This document shows positions 35,047-44,689 of a DNA stretch of 64,000 nt, piece by piece. Every line of letters starts with the position of its first letter. The stretch's first letter is position 1. The DNA is taken from contig NZ_AP018227.1 in NCBI RefSeq assembly GCF_002368095.1, positions 4,277,796 to 4,341,795 on the forward strand, in the 5' to 3' direction. The translations under genes and the position numbers were made by a program. The notes under the pieces were generated by a model. The model was given only the letters and a program-made list of their open reading frames with translations, was not told the DNA's origin and did not search any database. This stretch comes from Calothrix parasitica NIES-267 (GTDB taxonomy: Bacteria; Cyanobacteriota; Cyanobacteriia; Cyanobacteriales; Nostocaceae).

Positions 35047-36033
35047 ATGAATTTGCTTTTTTCCACCCTGGGAATAATCTTCGCAATACTAATCATAAGC
35101 ATCGCACTATATTTAATTTCCGCTCGTCGCTATCAATCATCGGACTCCGTAGCTAATTCCTACGACGAATGGACGGACGACGGAATTTTGGAATATTACT
35201 GGGGAGAACACATTCATTTAGGACATTACGGTTCACCACCAACAAACAAAGATTTTTTAGCTGCTAAATACGATTTTGTTCATGAAATGGTGCGCTGGGG
35301 TGGTTTGGATAAATTACCTTCCGGTACCACCGTTATCGATGTTGGTTGTGGAATTGGAGGAAGCAGCAGAATTTTAGCTTCTGAATACGGTTTTGATGTC
35401 ACCGGAGTAACTATCAGTCCTCAACAGGTGAAACGAGCGACTGAATTAACACCTGAAGGAGTCACTGCTAAGTTCATCGTAGATGATGCAATGGCTCTTT
35501 CTTTCCCCGATGCTAGTTTTGATGTAGTCTGGTCGATAGAAGCTGGGCCACATATGCCTGATAAAGCGGTTTTCGCTAGAGAGTTAATACGGGTTTTAAA
35601 ACCTGGTGGAATACTGGTTGTAGCCGACTGGAATCAAAGAGATGACCGTCAGGTTCCCTTGAATATCTGGGAAAAACCAGTTATGCAGCAATTATTAGAC
35701 CAATGGTCGCATCCTGCTTTTTCGAGTATAGAAGGTTTTTCCGAACTGTTGGAAGCAACCGGATTTGTGCAAGGAGAAGTAGTAACAGCAGACTGGACAA
35801 AAGAAACACTTCCTTCCTGGTTCGATACAATTTGGCAGGGAATTATAAAACCTCAAGGATGGATGCGTTTTGGGGTTCGTGGTTTTATTAAATCTGTGCG
35901 GGAAGTACCTACTATTTTGTTAATGAGGTTAGCATTTGGTACCGGACTTTGCAGATTTGGAATGTTCCGAGCAGAAAGGAATAATTCAGTATCGAAATCG
36001 GCTGATGTTTCGAGTCAAGTTGCTCAAGTTTAA
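35047..36033 (+). CDS. MPBQ/MSBQ methyltransferase
   Basis: A 328-residue SAM methyltransferase that methylates 2-methyl-6-phytyl- (and solanyl-) benzoquinol in tocopherol and plastoquinone synthesis, the Synechocystis sll0418 / plant VTE3-like type. An N-terminal membrane anchor (LLFSTLGIIFAILIISIALYLI) precedes the hallmark region YQSSDSVANSYDEWTDDGILEYYWGEHIHLGHYG. Motif I is VIDVGCGIGGSSRIL at ~96-110, and VWSIEAGPHMPDK and LVVADWNQRDDRQVPLN follow. The C-terminal FGTGLCRFGMF block is also typical. Length and motifs match the family fully. It is a single-gene unit. Confidence 0.95.
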   Translation: MNLLFSTLGIIFAILIISIALYLISARRYQSSDSVANSYDEWTDDGILEYYWGEHIHLGHYGSPPTNKDFLAAKYDFVHEMVRWGGLDKLPSGTTVIDVGCGIGGSSRILASEYGFDVTGVTISPQQVKRATELTPEGVTAKFIVDDAMALSFPDASFDVVWSIEAGPHMPDKAVFARELIRVLKPGGILVVADWNQRDDRQVPLNIWEKPVMQQLLDQWSHPAFSSIEGFSELLEATGFVQGEVVTADWTKETLPSWFDTIWQGIIKPQGWMRFGVRGFIKSVREVPTILLMRLAFGTGLCRFGMFRAERNNSVSKSADVSSQVAQV

Positions 36034-36221
36034 TTTTGGTAATGGGTAATTGGTAGTTGCTAGTTGAAAGTATAAGTAAAAACTCTGCGCTCCTTCGCGC
36101 TTACCTCCGCGTTACTTTGCGTTCAAAATATATCATTCTGATGTAAAGGGATTTGATATTGTTACTAGTAAAAAATCAATTATCAATTACCAATTACCCA
36201 TTACCAATTCCCCATTCCCAA
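36034..36221. repeat. Heptamer arrays between convergent genes
   Basis: GGTAATT / TTACCAA-type heptamers on both sides (36037-36062 and 36176-36230) surround a short unique core. They run into the last codons of the haemoglobin gene. Confidence 0.7.
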
Positions 36222-36596
36222 TTACCTATTCAACACATCCATTTTATGTTCGCGAGCAGCAGCTACAGCACCAACTTCTTGAATTAATTCGTCAGAAATT
36301 CCTAATTCTTGCAAGGTTTTAACCAAGTTTTCCACAACTGCATCAAAATGTTCGCCATTTAATCCCATATCTTCAACCAAATGCTTGTGAGATTCCCTCA
36401 TTGTTTTACCATCATAGGTAGAAGAACCACCGAAAGCATAAGTTAAAAAAGCCTTTTGATGTCCTCGCTGTTTCTCCATATCAATATCATCAAAAAAATG
36501 CTTGATTCGCTCGTCGTTTAAAACATGTCCGTAAAATTTATCTACAGCAATATTAACAGCATCTTTTCCACCTAAATTTTCGTATAAAGTCGTCAT
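36222..36596 (-). CDS. glbN: Cyanoglobin, group 1 truncated haemoglobin
   Basis: A 124-residue 2-on-2 globin. His46 (distal, RGHQKAF) and His70 (proximal, MRESHKHL) are at the same numbers as in Synechocystis GlbN, and His117 (AAREHKMD), which in that protein bonds covalently to a haem vinyl, is also kept. YENLGG and the GG in YAFGGSS are family signatures. Expected functions are nitric oxide / reactive nitrogen handling. The last codons and stop come from a heptamer repeat (VLNR-stop). Confidence 0.95.
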   Translation of the reverse strand: MTTLYENLGGKDAVNIAVDKFYGHVLNDERIKHFFDDIDMEKQRGHQKAFLTYAFGGSSTYDGKTMRESHKHLVEDMGLNGEHFDAVVENLVKTLQELGISDELIQEVGAVAAAREHKMDVLNR

Positions 36597-36772
36597 CTAT
36601 TCACCTTAATTATATAAAAATCACAATTAAGTATATACCATTTCTATCCAATTTATATAAATTAAAGGTGTTAGAAACTCGATAAAAAAAGCTGGATTTC
36701 TGAATTTATTTTAATGATTTAGGATTGCTGTATATATCTCGTGCTTAGCATAATATTGGAAGCTGGAAAACA

Positions 36773-37939
36773 ATGAATTTTAAATATCCTAAAAGCATAT
36801 CAGATTGTCGTAACGTCAACGATTTTAGACATTTAGCAAAATCAAAATTACCCGCTCCGATATTTCATTATATAGATGGAGCGGCTGACGATGAAATAAC
36901 TTACAGAAGAAATACCAAAGCATACGAAAAATGCGATTTAATTCCTAATGTCTTAGCTGGGGTTGAAGACGTAGATACTTCCGTGGAAATAATGGGAATG
37001 AAAATCGATATTCCGATGTTTTGTTCGCCAACAGCATTGCAAAGATTATTTCATTATGACGGTGAAAGAGCGGTTGCTAAAGCAGCAGAACAATATGGAA
37101 CTTTGTTCGGTATTTCCAGTTTAGGGACAGTGAGTTTAAAAGAGATTGATAAAACAATTTCCACACCGAAAATGTTTCAATTTTATTGTCATAAGGACAA
37201 AGGTTTAAATGATGCGATGATAGAAATGTGTAGGGAAGCAAATTTTGATGCAATTGCTTTAACCGTTGATACAATAACTGGAGGAAACCGAGAGCGAGAT
37301 TTGTGGACGGGATTTACAACTCCACCCAAGCTGACACCACAAAGTTTAATTAGTTTTGCTCTACATCCGAGTTGGTCTTTAAATTATTTATTCCGAGAAC
37401 AATTTAGTTTACCCCAATTGGAAGAACACATAAATAAAGGAAGCAATGTAGCAGTTTCGATTGGTGATTATTTGAGTACAATGTTAGACCAGTCGATGGA
37501 TTGGAAAGATGCTGAAGAGATTAGAAATAAATGGGGAAAAAAGTTTTGTCTTAAAGGTGTGATGAGCGTCGAAGATGCGAAAAGAGCAGTTGATATCGGA
37601 GCAGATGCAATTATGATCTCAAATCATGGTGGAAGACAGTTAGATGGAAGTATATCTCCTTTCGAGCAATTAGCGGATATTGTAGATGCTGTGGGAGACA
37701 AGATTGATGTGATTTGCGATGGTGGTATTAGAAGAGGAACACATATATTGAAAGCTTTATCGGTTGGAGCAAAAGCTTGTTCGGGTGGAAGATGGTATTT
37801 ATATGCTTTAGCTGCTGGTGGTCAACCGGGTGTGGAAAAAGCTATTGCTAATATGAAAAATGAAATAGAAAGAGATATGAAATTAATGGGAATTACAAAA
37901 CTTTCTCAGTTGTCCAGAAAGAATATAAAATTGAGGTGA
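36773..37939 (+). CDS. FMN-dependent 2-hydroxy-acid oxidase / dehydrogenase
   Basis: A 388-residue TIM-barrel flavoenzyme of the glycolate oxidase/L-lactate dehydrogenase (LldD) family. Seen: FHYIDGAADDEITYRRN near the N terminus, PMFCSPTALQRLFHYDGE (FMN site), LTVDT, CLKGVMSVEDAKRA (active-site Lys), and catalytic His285 in SNHGGRQLDG, then CDGGIRRGTHILKAL. In diazotrophic cyanobacteria this family includes a lactate oxidase thought to remove oxygen, but the substrate is not decided by these motifs. Single gene; a family B repeat follows. Confidence 0.9.
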   Translation: MNFKYPKSISDCRNVNDFRHLAKSKLPAPIFHYIDGAADDEITYRRNTKAYEKCDLIPNVLAGVEDVDTSVEIMGMKIDIPMFCSPTALQRLFHYDGERAVAKAAEQYGTLFGISSLGTVSLKEIDKTISTPKMFQFYCHKDKGLNDAMIEMCREANFDAIALTVDTITGGNRERDLWTGFTTPPKLTPQSLISFALHPSWSLNYLFREQFSLPQLEEHINKGSNVAVSIGDYLSTMLDQSMDWKDAEEIRNKWGKKFCLKGVMSVEDAKRAVDIGADAIMISNHGGRQLDGSISPFEQLADIVDAVGDKIDVICDGGIRRGTHILKALSVGAKACSGGRWYLYALAAGGQPGVEKAIANMKNEIERDMKLMGITKLSQLSRKNIKLR

Positions 37940-37988
37940 TTGTATTGCTAAATAAACCTCATTATAAGTCCCTTTTATGATTAAGGAA

Positions 37989-38027
37989 ACCTCACCCTTA
38001 ATCCCTCTCCTTATTAAGGAGAGGGAG
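37989..38027. repeat. Family B repeat
   Basis: CTCACCCTTAATCCCTCTCC then TTATTAAGGAGAGGG, between the oxidase gene and moaB. Confidence 0.75.
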
Positions 38028-38059
38028 ATAAGATATATGTAATTTTAAAGTAAAAAAAT

Positions 38060-38575
38060 ATGGACAGCAAAGAATCTTTAATTCCGTTAAAAATTGCCGT
38101 ATTAACAGTTTCCGACACCAGAACCGAAGCTGATGATAAATCGGGGAAAATATTGGCTGATAGTTTAACAACGGTAGGACATGATTTAGCGGAGAAAGTT
38201 ATCGTTACCGATAATATTTACCAAATTCGTGCGGTTGTATCTCGTTGGATTGCAGATGATTTTTTTCAAGTCATTTTAACAACTGGTGGAACAGGAGTTA
38301 CCGGAAGTGATGGAACACCAGAAGCAATTAAACCCTTATTAGATAAAGAGATTGCAGGATTTGGTGAAATATTTCGGATGATTTCTTATCAGGAAATAAA
38401 GACTTCAACAATTCAATCTCGTTGTTTAGCTGGTGTTGCTAACGGTACTTATATATTTTGTTTACCAGGTTCTTCTGGTGCTTGTAAAACCGGATGGCAA
38501 ATTATTAGAGAACAGCTTGATTCTCGCAATCGTCCTTGTAATTTAGCTCAGTTGATTCCGAGGTTAAGGGAATAG
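38060..38575 (+). CDS. moaB: Molybdenum cofactor biosynthesis protein MoaB
   Basis: A 171-residue MoaB/MogA-fold protein acting in molybdopterin adenylylation or a related step. Core motifs: IAVLTVSDTRTEADDKSG, VILTTGGTGVTGSDGTPEAI and GTYIFCLPGSSGACKTGW. Asp and Thr residues of the adenylylation site (TGGTG, SDGT) are in place. The closing residues RLRE-stop run into GGTAATT heptamers. A hypothetical gene starts 26 bases downstream. Confidence 0.92.
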   Translation: MDSKESLIPLKIAVLTVSDTRTEADDKSGKILADSLTTVGHDLAEKVIVTDNIYQIRAVVSRWIADDFFQVILTTGGTGVTGSDGTPEAIKPLLDKEIAGFGEIFRMISYQEIKTSTIQSRCLAGVANGTYIFCLPGSSGACKTGWQIIREQLDSRNRPCNLAQLIPRLRE

Positions 38576-38601
38576 GTAATTGGTAATCAATCATTTGATT
38601 T

Positions 38602-39111
38602 ATGAAACTTATCCGTCTTCTACTCAAAAGCTCCAGTAAAACTTTTATTTTATCCAGATTGTTTTGCGAAATGACCTGGTTGGGTTTAGAAAACTTTTGG
38701 GAATTGATTGATTCTATGATATCCAGCCACAATGATTTTACCAGATGGGCTGCTGTTCAAGAACTACCAGTATTTGTCGATGAAGATTGTGAAAAAAATA
38801 TTCTTTTAGATGAGAAGTCAAAATATTTGGAACGGTTAAAGCAGGATTCTAATAAGTTTGTCAGAATCGAATCCGAGAATAGATACAAGATGATAGCATT
38901 TAAAATGCTAGAGCAAGAATTACCAAAGAAAGAAAGGAATAAAAAAAGAAAGGAATTAGAAAATGAATATAAATCTATTTTAAATTTTGATTCTTTATCT
39001 CTGAATTTTTCACAATATCTGAGTTATAAGAAGTTAAATAATTATACGATGTCTCAATTAGAAGAGTTTTTTGATTATTATATTTACTTTAATGGTTTCC
39101 ACAGAATCTAA
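38602..39111 (+). CDS. Hypothetical protein, helical
   Basis: A 169-residue protein I do not recognise. It is helical and charged in the middle (EQELPKKERNKKRKELENEYKS), without signal peptide or membrane segment, and ends in aromatic-rich FFDYYIYFNGFHRI. It may include a HEAT-like motif (NDFTRWAAVQELPVFV). Downstream of moaB on the same strand, separated by a heptamer repeat. Confidence 0.5.
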   Translation: MKLIRLLLKSSSKTFILSRLFCEMTWLGLENFWELIDSMISSHNDFTRWAAVQELPVFVDEDCEKNILLDEKSKYLERLKQDSNKFVRIESENRYKMIAFKMLEQELPKKERNKKRKELENEYKSILNFDSLSLNFSQYLSYKKLNNYTMSQLEEFFDYYIYFNGFHRI

Positions 39112-39118
39112 AATAAAG

Positions 39119-39293
39119 ATGGTGCGTTAGGCTGAAGCCGAAACACAACGGCAGTTTTGCGGGAAGATAATCTACACCCTACCCTTCGGGAACATCTTCG
39201 ATGAACGGGTTCGTTAGTTGTTCATGGGGGAAACCCCCCGCTCTGCACACTAATTCACCGCAAACTGCCTCCCCTACATATCATATTTTATAA
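39119..39293. repeat. GGTGCGTTAG-type repeat element
   Basis: Starts GGTGCGTTAGGCTGAAGCC and holds a CGCTCTGCACAC tail plus a GGGGGAAACCCCCC hairpin near 39227. Related starts occur at 4269 and 62768. No coding frame. Confidence 0.5.
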
Positions 39294-40226
39294 TTAGCTT
39301 TTAACAACAGCCTTTTTATTAGTTTTCTTGATTATTTTGCTACCCAAAGCAATCAATCCTGCAAATAAAACAGACCATATACTAGTTGCAGGTTCGGGAA
39401 CTTTTACATTAGATTTTGTATTTTTAAAAGCCAATAAAGTTACGTTTGTATCCTGTTCAAAAAATCTTTCTACAGAACCTTCAAAAAGTGAAATACTAAT
39501 TGCATTACTTCTACCCGAATCGTTAATTTCTGCTACATCAGAAGAACTAAAATCACTGGTAAGATTAATATTTTCACTCTTCGTATTATCAAAAAAATCA
39601 ACTTTACCTAAAGCATCAATATTCGCTGCAAGGGTAAAAAATTCTAATATATTATCTTGGCTAATCTGATTTGGTTCTAATTGCGTTGAGTTGAGAAAAT
39701 CAAACCGATTTTCTGCTGAAATACCAGTTGTATCTAAAAGATAAAAAGCAATATCCCCAGCAGCATCCGCAGTTTCAATACCTGGTTTATCTACAGAAGC
39801 CTCCAAATCAAGAATTGTTGTAAAGTCAAATGATAAAGTATCGTTACCACTAACATCAAAATTAGCAAAAAATCTTGGCATGGTTTCCGCAAAAGCGCTG
39901 TAATTTGAACCCTCACCAAATGTTAAACTTTCTGCGATATTAAATATGTCCAATGGAGAAGGTTCGGCATTAGTCTCAGAAGAGTTACGAAAATCTGCTA
40001 TGCTATCATCCGCATTAGTTTCAGTCGAAGCATTAGCATCATTAATTGCTTCAAATGCTGCGTTTTCTTGATTAAAATTGGTAAAACTTAACTCTGAGAA
40101 AGAACTAGAAAAAGTCGCAGCGAAACTAGGTGAACTTGCTAACAACGAAGTAGCAACAATTGGAGAGACTTGTAAAATTAACTTTTTCCCAAACTTTGAA
40201 TGTAACTTCTCTTGCATTTTTGCCAT
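39294..40226 (-). CDS. PEP-CTERM sorted extracellular protein
   Basis: A 310-residue secreted protein. It has an N-terminal signal (LILQVSPIVATSLLASSPSFAATF) and a C-terminal sorting tail: VPEPATSIWSVLFAGLIALGS followed by basic KIIKKTNKK, recognised by exosortase. The body is Asp/Ser/Asn-rich and beta-like (SFDFTTILDLEASVDKPGIE), similar to other cyanobacterial PEP-CTERM proteins of unknown function. It should end up on the cell surface or in the sheath. Exosortase is not in this window. Confidence 0.88.
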   Translation of the reverse strand: MAKMQEKLHSKFGKKLILQVSPIVATSLLASSPSFAATFSSSFSELSFTNFNQENAAFEAINDANASTETNADDSIADFRNSSETNAEPSPLDIFNIAESLTFGEGSNYSAFAETMPRFFANFDVSGNDTLSFDFTTILDLEASVDKPGIETADAAGDIAFYLLDTTGISAENRFDFLNSTQLEPNQISQDNILEFFTLAANIDALGKVDFFDNTKSENINLTSDFSSSDVAEINDSGRSNAISISLFEGSVERFFEQDTNVTLLAFKNTKSNVKVPEPATSIWSVLFAGLIALGSKIIKKTNKKAVVKS

Positions 40227-40564
40227 GATTTTATTTTTAACCTATATAATGTCCAAAAAAATAACTATATTAGCTAGTGTTTTTAAAATACAAATAAAAT
40301 AGTTAAATTACGGAGAAATAATTTTTAATTATGAAAATTTTACAAAGTGCTACCACTTCACCACATTAATTTCGCAAGTCTTTTCGTAGGTTGGGTAAAA
40401 AGAAGCGCAATCTACCGGGAGCATCCCTGTTGAGTTTCACTAACGCTACGAAGACCGTTCAACCCAACCTACATCTATGGTGCAATCCTAATATTATTTT
40501 TGATAGCTTGAATTGATATTCGGGAACACTAATCTTAGTTAAAGATACATCTACCAATAATAAA
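40227..40564. other. Intergenic region with an AACCCAACC-bounded repeat
   Basis: A loose inverted element at 40386-40472 begins CGTAGGTTGGGT and ends GTTCAACCCAACCTAC, with a GCGCAATCTACCGGGAGC centre. The rest is AT-rich promoter-like DNA between two divergent genes. Confidence 0.55.
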
Positions 40565-41959
40565 ATGACCCGAATTAATTTTCTTACCCCCGAACAAGAA
40601 GCTTTAATTCCCGAATATCAACAGAAGTGGAAACGCATTTACCTATCAACTCAACCCATCGAGCATAACCGAGCTAAAGCAGTAGTTCAAGGGGCTTACG
40701 CTGTCATGGGTAAACCCGAACCCGAGGTGATTTTCTGTAGTAGTCCCCGTGCTGCTTTAGAGCGACTTCAATCTTATGTAGAAACTCCTCAAGAAAGTCC
40801 TCAACCCTCACGGGAAGAAGTTCAAAATAACTTTTTTGATTTTGCTAGAGCAGCTTGGGAAATTATTAAGATAAAAGCGAAACAGCAATCTGCTGGTACA
40901 AAACCGCTCCATGATTTATTAGGTGAAATTTTAAATGAATCATATAAATCTCTAGAAAAGCATATTGATAACTGTCTTCCTAAAGATTTAAGTACATATG
41001 ATTTTGTTGAGCAATCATTCCTCGGAGCATCTCCATTATTTGACCATATGGATAAACAGATGAATCGTAGGAGAGAACCTGGATTTCAAGGAAATTTCGA
41101 TAATATTCAACCAGATTTGCAAGAATCTTTTGGAATGACAGCAGAAGGTCTTGATAAACAATTAGGTTGGATTCCTGGTAAAGATTTGCTGTTCCGAGGA
41201 TGGTTAAAGCAAATGCTTCAAACTAATATAGTTATAAGAATATCTGGAGTAGAACATCCGAAATTTAGAGAAATAATTCTTCCTCTCCTATCTCCTTACG
41301 AACAAAAATTTTTATTAGGAAACCCTCCTTTTATTGTTTCTAACTGTTTGATATCCAGTATTTGGCTAGACTTTGCTTTTTCCGTACTTGATTATCCTTG
41401 TAAAACTCAAAAATGGTCTGCTTTACAAGGTTTAGCAAAACATTGTGGTTGGATTTTTGGTATAGATAATCTCTGCATTATTTGCGAACGACCAACGAAA
41501 ATCTTAGTAAACGAAGATAATCAACTTCACGGTGAAGGAGAAACAGCAATCGAATTTGCAGATGGATTTATTGCTTATGCATACAATGGCACATATTTAC
41601 CTGAAAAATATGGAATTATTCACCCAAGTCAATGGCAAACTCAATGGATTATCGAGGAGGAATATAACGATTTACAAGAAGCATTAATTCAAGGTATTGG
41701 AGCAGTTCGTCTATCTGAAGAATTACCTTTAATAGAAGGAGTAGAACAGGAGGTAATGCAAGAATATACTCTTTTTAAACTAGAAAATAAAGGTGTTAGC
41801 AATACCTATATTTTAAAAAGACGTGATTCTCAAACCGGCAACAGTTGTGCTGTCTTTATACCTTGGTTGAAAAGAAGAATGCAGTCAGCTATTCAGTATG
41901 CTAATGAACACTACTCAGCAGAAGATTTTCCAATTCCTGAAAATGACTCTATAGAATAA
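40565..41959 (+). CDS. Conserved cyanobacterial protein, DUF6745-like
   Basis: A 464-residue soluble protein. The N terminus (LTPEQEALIPEYQQKWKRIYLSTQPIEHNRAKAVVQGAYAVMG... EPEVIFCSSPRAA) matches what I recall of the DUF6745 family, often found near leucine-rich-repeat or fish-lectin-like multigene families in Nostocales. The middle holds a Cys-rich stretch (CGWIFGIDNLCIICERP) and the Trp-rich DFAFSVLDYP. No catalytic motif is recognised. Function unknown. Confidence 0.65.
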   Translation: MTRINFLTPEQEALIPEYQQKWKRIYLSTQPIEHNRAKAVVQGAYAVMGKPEPEVIFCSSPRAALERLQSYVETPQESPQPSREEVQNNFFDFARAAWEIIKIKAKQQSAGTKPLHDLLGEILNESYKSLEKHIDNCLPKDLSTYDFVEQSFLGASPLFDHMDKQMNRRREPGFQGNFDNIQPDLQESFGMTAEGLDKQLGWIPGKDLLFRGWLKQMLQTNIVIRISGVEHPKFREIILPLLSPYEQKFLLGNPPFIVSNCLISSIWLDFAFSVLDYPCKTQKWSALQGLAKHCGWIFGIDNLCIICERPTKILVNEDNQLHGEGETAIEFADGFIAYAYNGTYLPEKYGIIHPSQWQTQWIIEEEYNDLQEALIQGIGAVRLSEELPLIEGVEQEVMQEYTLFKLENKGVSNTYILKRRDSQTGNSCAVFIPWLKRRMQSAIQYANEHYSAEDFPIPENDSIE

Positions 41960-42021
41960 ATTGCTTTGAATTCACTATTCTATTTAAAATGATTCCAGAG
42001 ATAATATATCCCGCTTGAATC

Positions 42022-42363
42022 ATGAAAAAGCAACTACTAAGAAAACTACACCTCACCATTGCTCCAATTGTCATACTCCCACTATTAATCACCGTGTCTA
42101 CAGGAGTTATTTATCGTATTTCCAAAGACTGGTTCGGACTATCTCGCAATCAAGTTCACTTTTTAATGGTTCTCCATGAAGGTGAATATTTCGGAAAAAC
42201 CCTAGAACCAGTTTACGTTTTGCTCAACGGATTAGGTTTACTGTGGATGTTAGTCACGGGTGGAGCAATGTTATTGCAAAACTTTAGAAGTTTGAATCAA
42301 GCAAATAAATTAATTGAATCTTCTGCTGTTGATGGTGAAGTTGAAACATCCGATGGTAAATAA
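42022..42363 (+). CDS. PepSY-associated membrane protein
   Basis: A 113-residue protein with two to three membrane helices. RKLHLTIAPIVILPLLITVSTGVIYRISKDWFG is the classic PepSY-TM start, and LNGLGLLWMLVTGGAMLLQNFR the second hairpin. It is much shorter than PepSY-TM permease-like proteins (~400), so it is a mini-version like those in cyanobacteria. It is the last gene before the mnt transporter but separated from it by 514 bases. Confidence 0.75.
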   Translation: MKKQLLRKLHLTIAPIVILPLLITVSTGVIYRISKDWFGLSRNQVHFLMVLHEGEYFGKTLEPVYVLLNGLGLLWMLVTGGAMLLQNFRSLNQANKLIESSAVDGEVETSDGK

Positions 42364-42877
42364 ATCTAATATCTAAAAATAATACCTAAAAACTATCCTG
42401 GAATACACGCAGAGAATAGGAAAATAATTTGTTTCAAAATTAAACTATAGTGCTGGCTAAATTTACAACTCTCAGCGCAAAAAATACATTAGAACTGTAT
42501 TAAAAATTGTTGGAATATCCAGGCAAATAACAAAAATAAGAAGCATAAATTACAATAAAAAGCGATTTATTTATAAAAATTAATGTAAACAGATGAAAAT
42601 GAAAGCTAACGATTATTTATATTTAGTTATTATTCTTGAGATAGAGTTTTTTGTACATTCTTTTGCATAATATAAATAAAGATAAAAATTGATTCAATTT
42701 ATCCGATTAATCTATTTGAGTCAAAAAACATAAACCAGATAATTCTAAAATCCACAAAAATACTCATGAGTATATAATTACACCTAAATTAAATCTTTCT
42801 CATAATTCTTTCATTTTTTAGTTCAAGTATTGTAGTATAAAAATGAGAAGATTATGAAAAACCTTTTGGAAAACTAG
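42364..42877. promoter_or_regulatory. Upstream region of mntCAB, no gene
   Basis: A 514-base, very AT-rich gap. By position it includes the mnt promoter. In Synechocystis the mnt operon is controlled by the ManS/ManR two-component system; I cannot identify a ManR site here by eye. No open frame of interest. Confidence 0.45.
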
Positions 42878-43882
42878 ATGGCTATACTTTTTAGTAAGCA
42901 GCCCAATGCAGGAAGAATGACCTTTACTTCTGCTGTAGCGAAGCTGATTGCGTCGATAGGAATACTGTGTGGACTGTGCTTGAGTGGGTGTAGTCCGAGT
43001 ACGAATATCTCAGAAAATACAGCCCAAGAGGTTGGTAATACCGCACAAAATCCTAATAAAAAAGATAAAAAAGTGATTTTAACAACGTTTACAGTGCTTG
43101 CTGATATGGCTCGTAACGTTGCAGGAGACAAAGCGATTGTTAAATCATTGACCAAACCGGGAGCGGAGATTCACGGATACGAGCCGACTCCTAGCGATAT
43201 AGTTAAAGCGCAGGATGCAGACTTAATATTGGATAATGGCTTGGGTTTAGAGCGCTGGGCACAAAAGTTTTATGGAAATCTCAAAGATGTCCCTCATGTC
43301 ACCTTGAGTAAAGGTATTACACCGATAGATATCAGCGAGGATGCTTATAGGGGAAAACCGAATCCCCATGCTTGGATGTCACCGAAACTTGCTTTGAAAT
43401 ATGTAGAGAATATTCGCGATGCTTTGGTGAATTTAGATCCAGCTAACGCAGATACTTACACTGCTAACGCACAAGCTTATAGCGAACAAATAAAACAAAT
43501 CGATAAAAAATTACAAAACACCATTAAAGAAATACCTGCAAATAGACGTTTCATGGTGACTTGTGAAGGAGCATTTTCTTATCTAGCGAAAGATTATGGA
43601 TTAAAGGAAGAGTATTTATGGGCTGTTAATGCTGAAAAACAAGCGACTCCACAACAAGTAAAAAAAGTAATTAATACAGTGCGGGAAAATCAAGTTCCCG
43701 TAGTTTTTTGTGAAAGTACCGTTGGTGCAGATGCACAAAAACAAGTAGCAAAAGAAAGTAATGCCAAATTTGGTGGGGTGTTTTATGTTGATTCACTTAC
43801 GGATAAAAATGGCGTTGCACCTACTTATTTTAAATTGTTAGAGTACAACATTAATACCCTAGTCAATGGTTTGAAAAATTAA
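42878..43882 (+). CDS. mntC: Manganese-binding lipoprotein MntC
   Basis: A 334-residue cluster A-I solute-binding lipoprotein of an ABC transporter. The lipobox LSGC is at ~36-39. The metal ligands are visible: His in EIHGYEPTPSD, His in NPHAWMSP, Glu in VTCEGAFSYLA, and Asp in FYVDSLTDKNG. The third ligand Glu (instead of the His of ZnuA) points to Mn(II) rather than Zn. A long linker follows the lipidated Cys. First gene of mntC-mntA-mntB. Confidence 0.94.
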   Translation: MAILFSKQPNAGRMTFTSAVAKLIASIGILCGLCLSGCSPSTNISENTAQEVGNTAQNPNKKDKKVILTTFTVLADMARNVAGDKAIVKSLTKPGAEIHGYEPTPSDIVKAQDADLILDNGLGLERWAQKFYGNLKDVPHVTLSKGITPIDISEDAYRGKPNPHAWMSPKLALKYVENIRDALVNLDPANADTYTANAQAYSEQIKQIDKKLQNTIKEIPANRRFMVTCEGAFSYLAKDYGLKEEYLWAVNAEKQATPQQVKKVINTVRENQVPVVFCESTVGADAQKQVAKESNAKFGGVFYVDSLTDKNGVAPTYFKLLEYNINTLVNGLKN

Positions 43883-43942
43883 AAAATAATCATCGAAAAT
43901 TCAACCGGCATCAGATAATTAATTAGATAATCAATAAATATT

Positions 43943-44689
43943 ATGTCTAAAATTACAGTTCAGGTAGAAGACACTACAGTTGCTTATAACGGTAAAGTAG
44001 CTTTACATGAAGCGAACTTACAACTAAATCGCGGTTCTATCAGCGGCTTAGTGGGAATGAATGGTTCGGGAAAATCGACTTTGTTTAAAGCAATTATGGG
44101 TTTTGTTAAACCGACAAATGGGCATATATTTATTCAAGGAATGTCCATAAAGAAGGCGCAAAAACAAAATTTAGTTGCTTATATTCCCCAATCTGAAGAT
44201 GTAGACTGGAATTTTCCTATCAACGTGCAAGATGTAGTCATGATGGGTCGCTACGGCTATATGAATTTCTTAAGAATTCCTCGTGAAACTGACCGCAAAG
44301 CTGTAGCAGAAAGTTTAGCGCGAACTAACATGAGCGAATTAAAATATCGCCAAATTGGGGAACTTTCAGGAGGACAAAGAAAGAGAGCATTTGTAGCCCG
44401 TGCTTTGGCACAAAAAGCACAAATAATTCTCTTAGATGAACCCTTTGCAGGAGTGGATATTAAAACAGAAAAAGCACTTATCCAACTGTTAATAGAATTA
44501 CGTAATATGGGTCATACAATTTTAATTTCAACCCATGACCTTTCGTCAATTTCTACATTTTGCGATGACGTGGTGTTAATAAATCGTACTATTTTGGCCT
44601 ATGGCCCGACGGGAGAAGTTTTTACTAGAGAAAATATCGCCCGTACCTTCGATGGAATGGTTCCAGTTGAAGGAATAGGTAATAGGTAA
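43943..44689 (+). CDS. mntA: Manganese ABC transporter ATPase MntA
   Basis: A 248-residue ABC ATPase: Walker A GMNGSGKST, Q-loop IPQSEDVDW, signature LSGGQRKR, Walker B IILLDEPFAGVD and switch His in LISTHDLSS. It energises import of Mn by MntB with MntC. The last residues (EGIGNR-stop) are generated by a TAGGTAA heptamer array that continues into the gap to mntB. Confidence 0.95.
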   Translation: MSKITVQVEDTTVAYNGKVALHEANLQLNRGSISGLVGMNGSGKSTLFKAIMGFVKPTNGHIFIQGMSIKKAQKQNLVAYIPQSEDVDWNFPINVQDVVMMGRYGYMNFLRIPRETDRKAVAESLARTNMSELKYRQIGELSGGQRKRAFVARALAQKAQIILLDEPFAGVDIKTEKALIQLLIELRNMGHTILISTHDLSSISTFCDDVVLINRTILAYGPTGEVFTRENIARTFDGMVPVEGIGNR

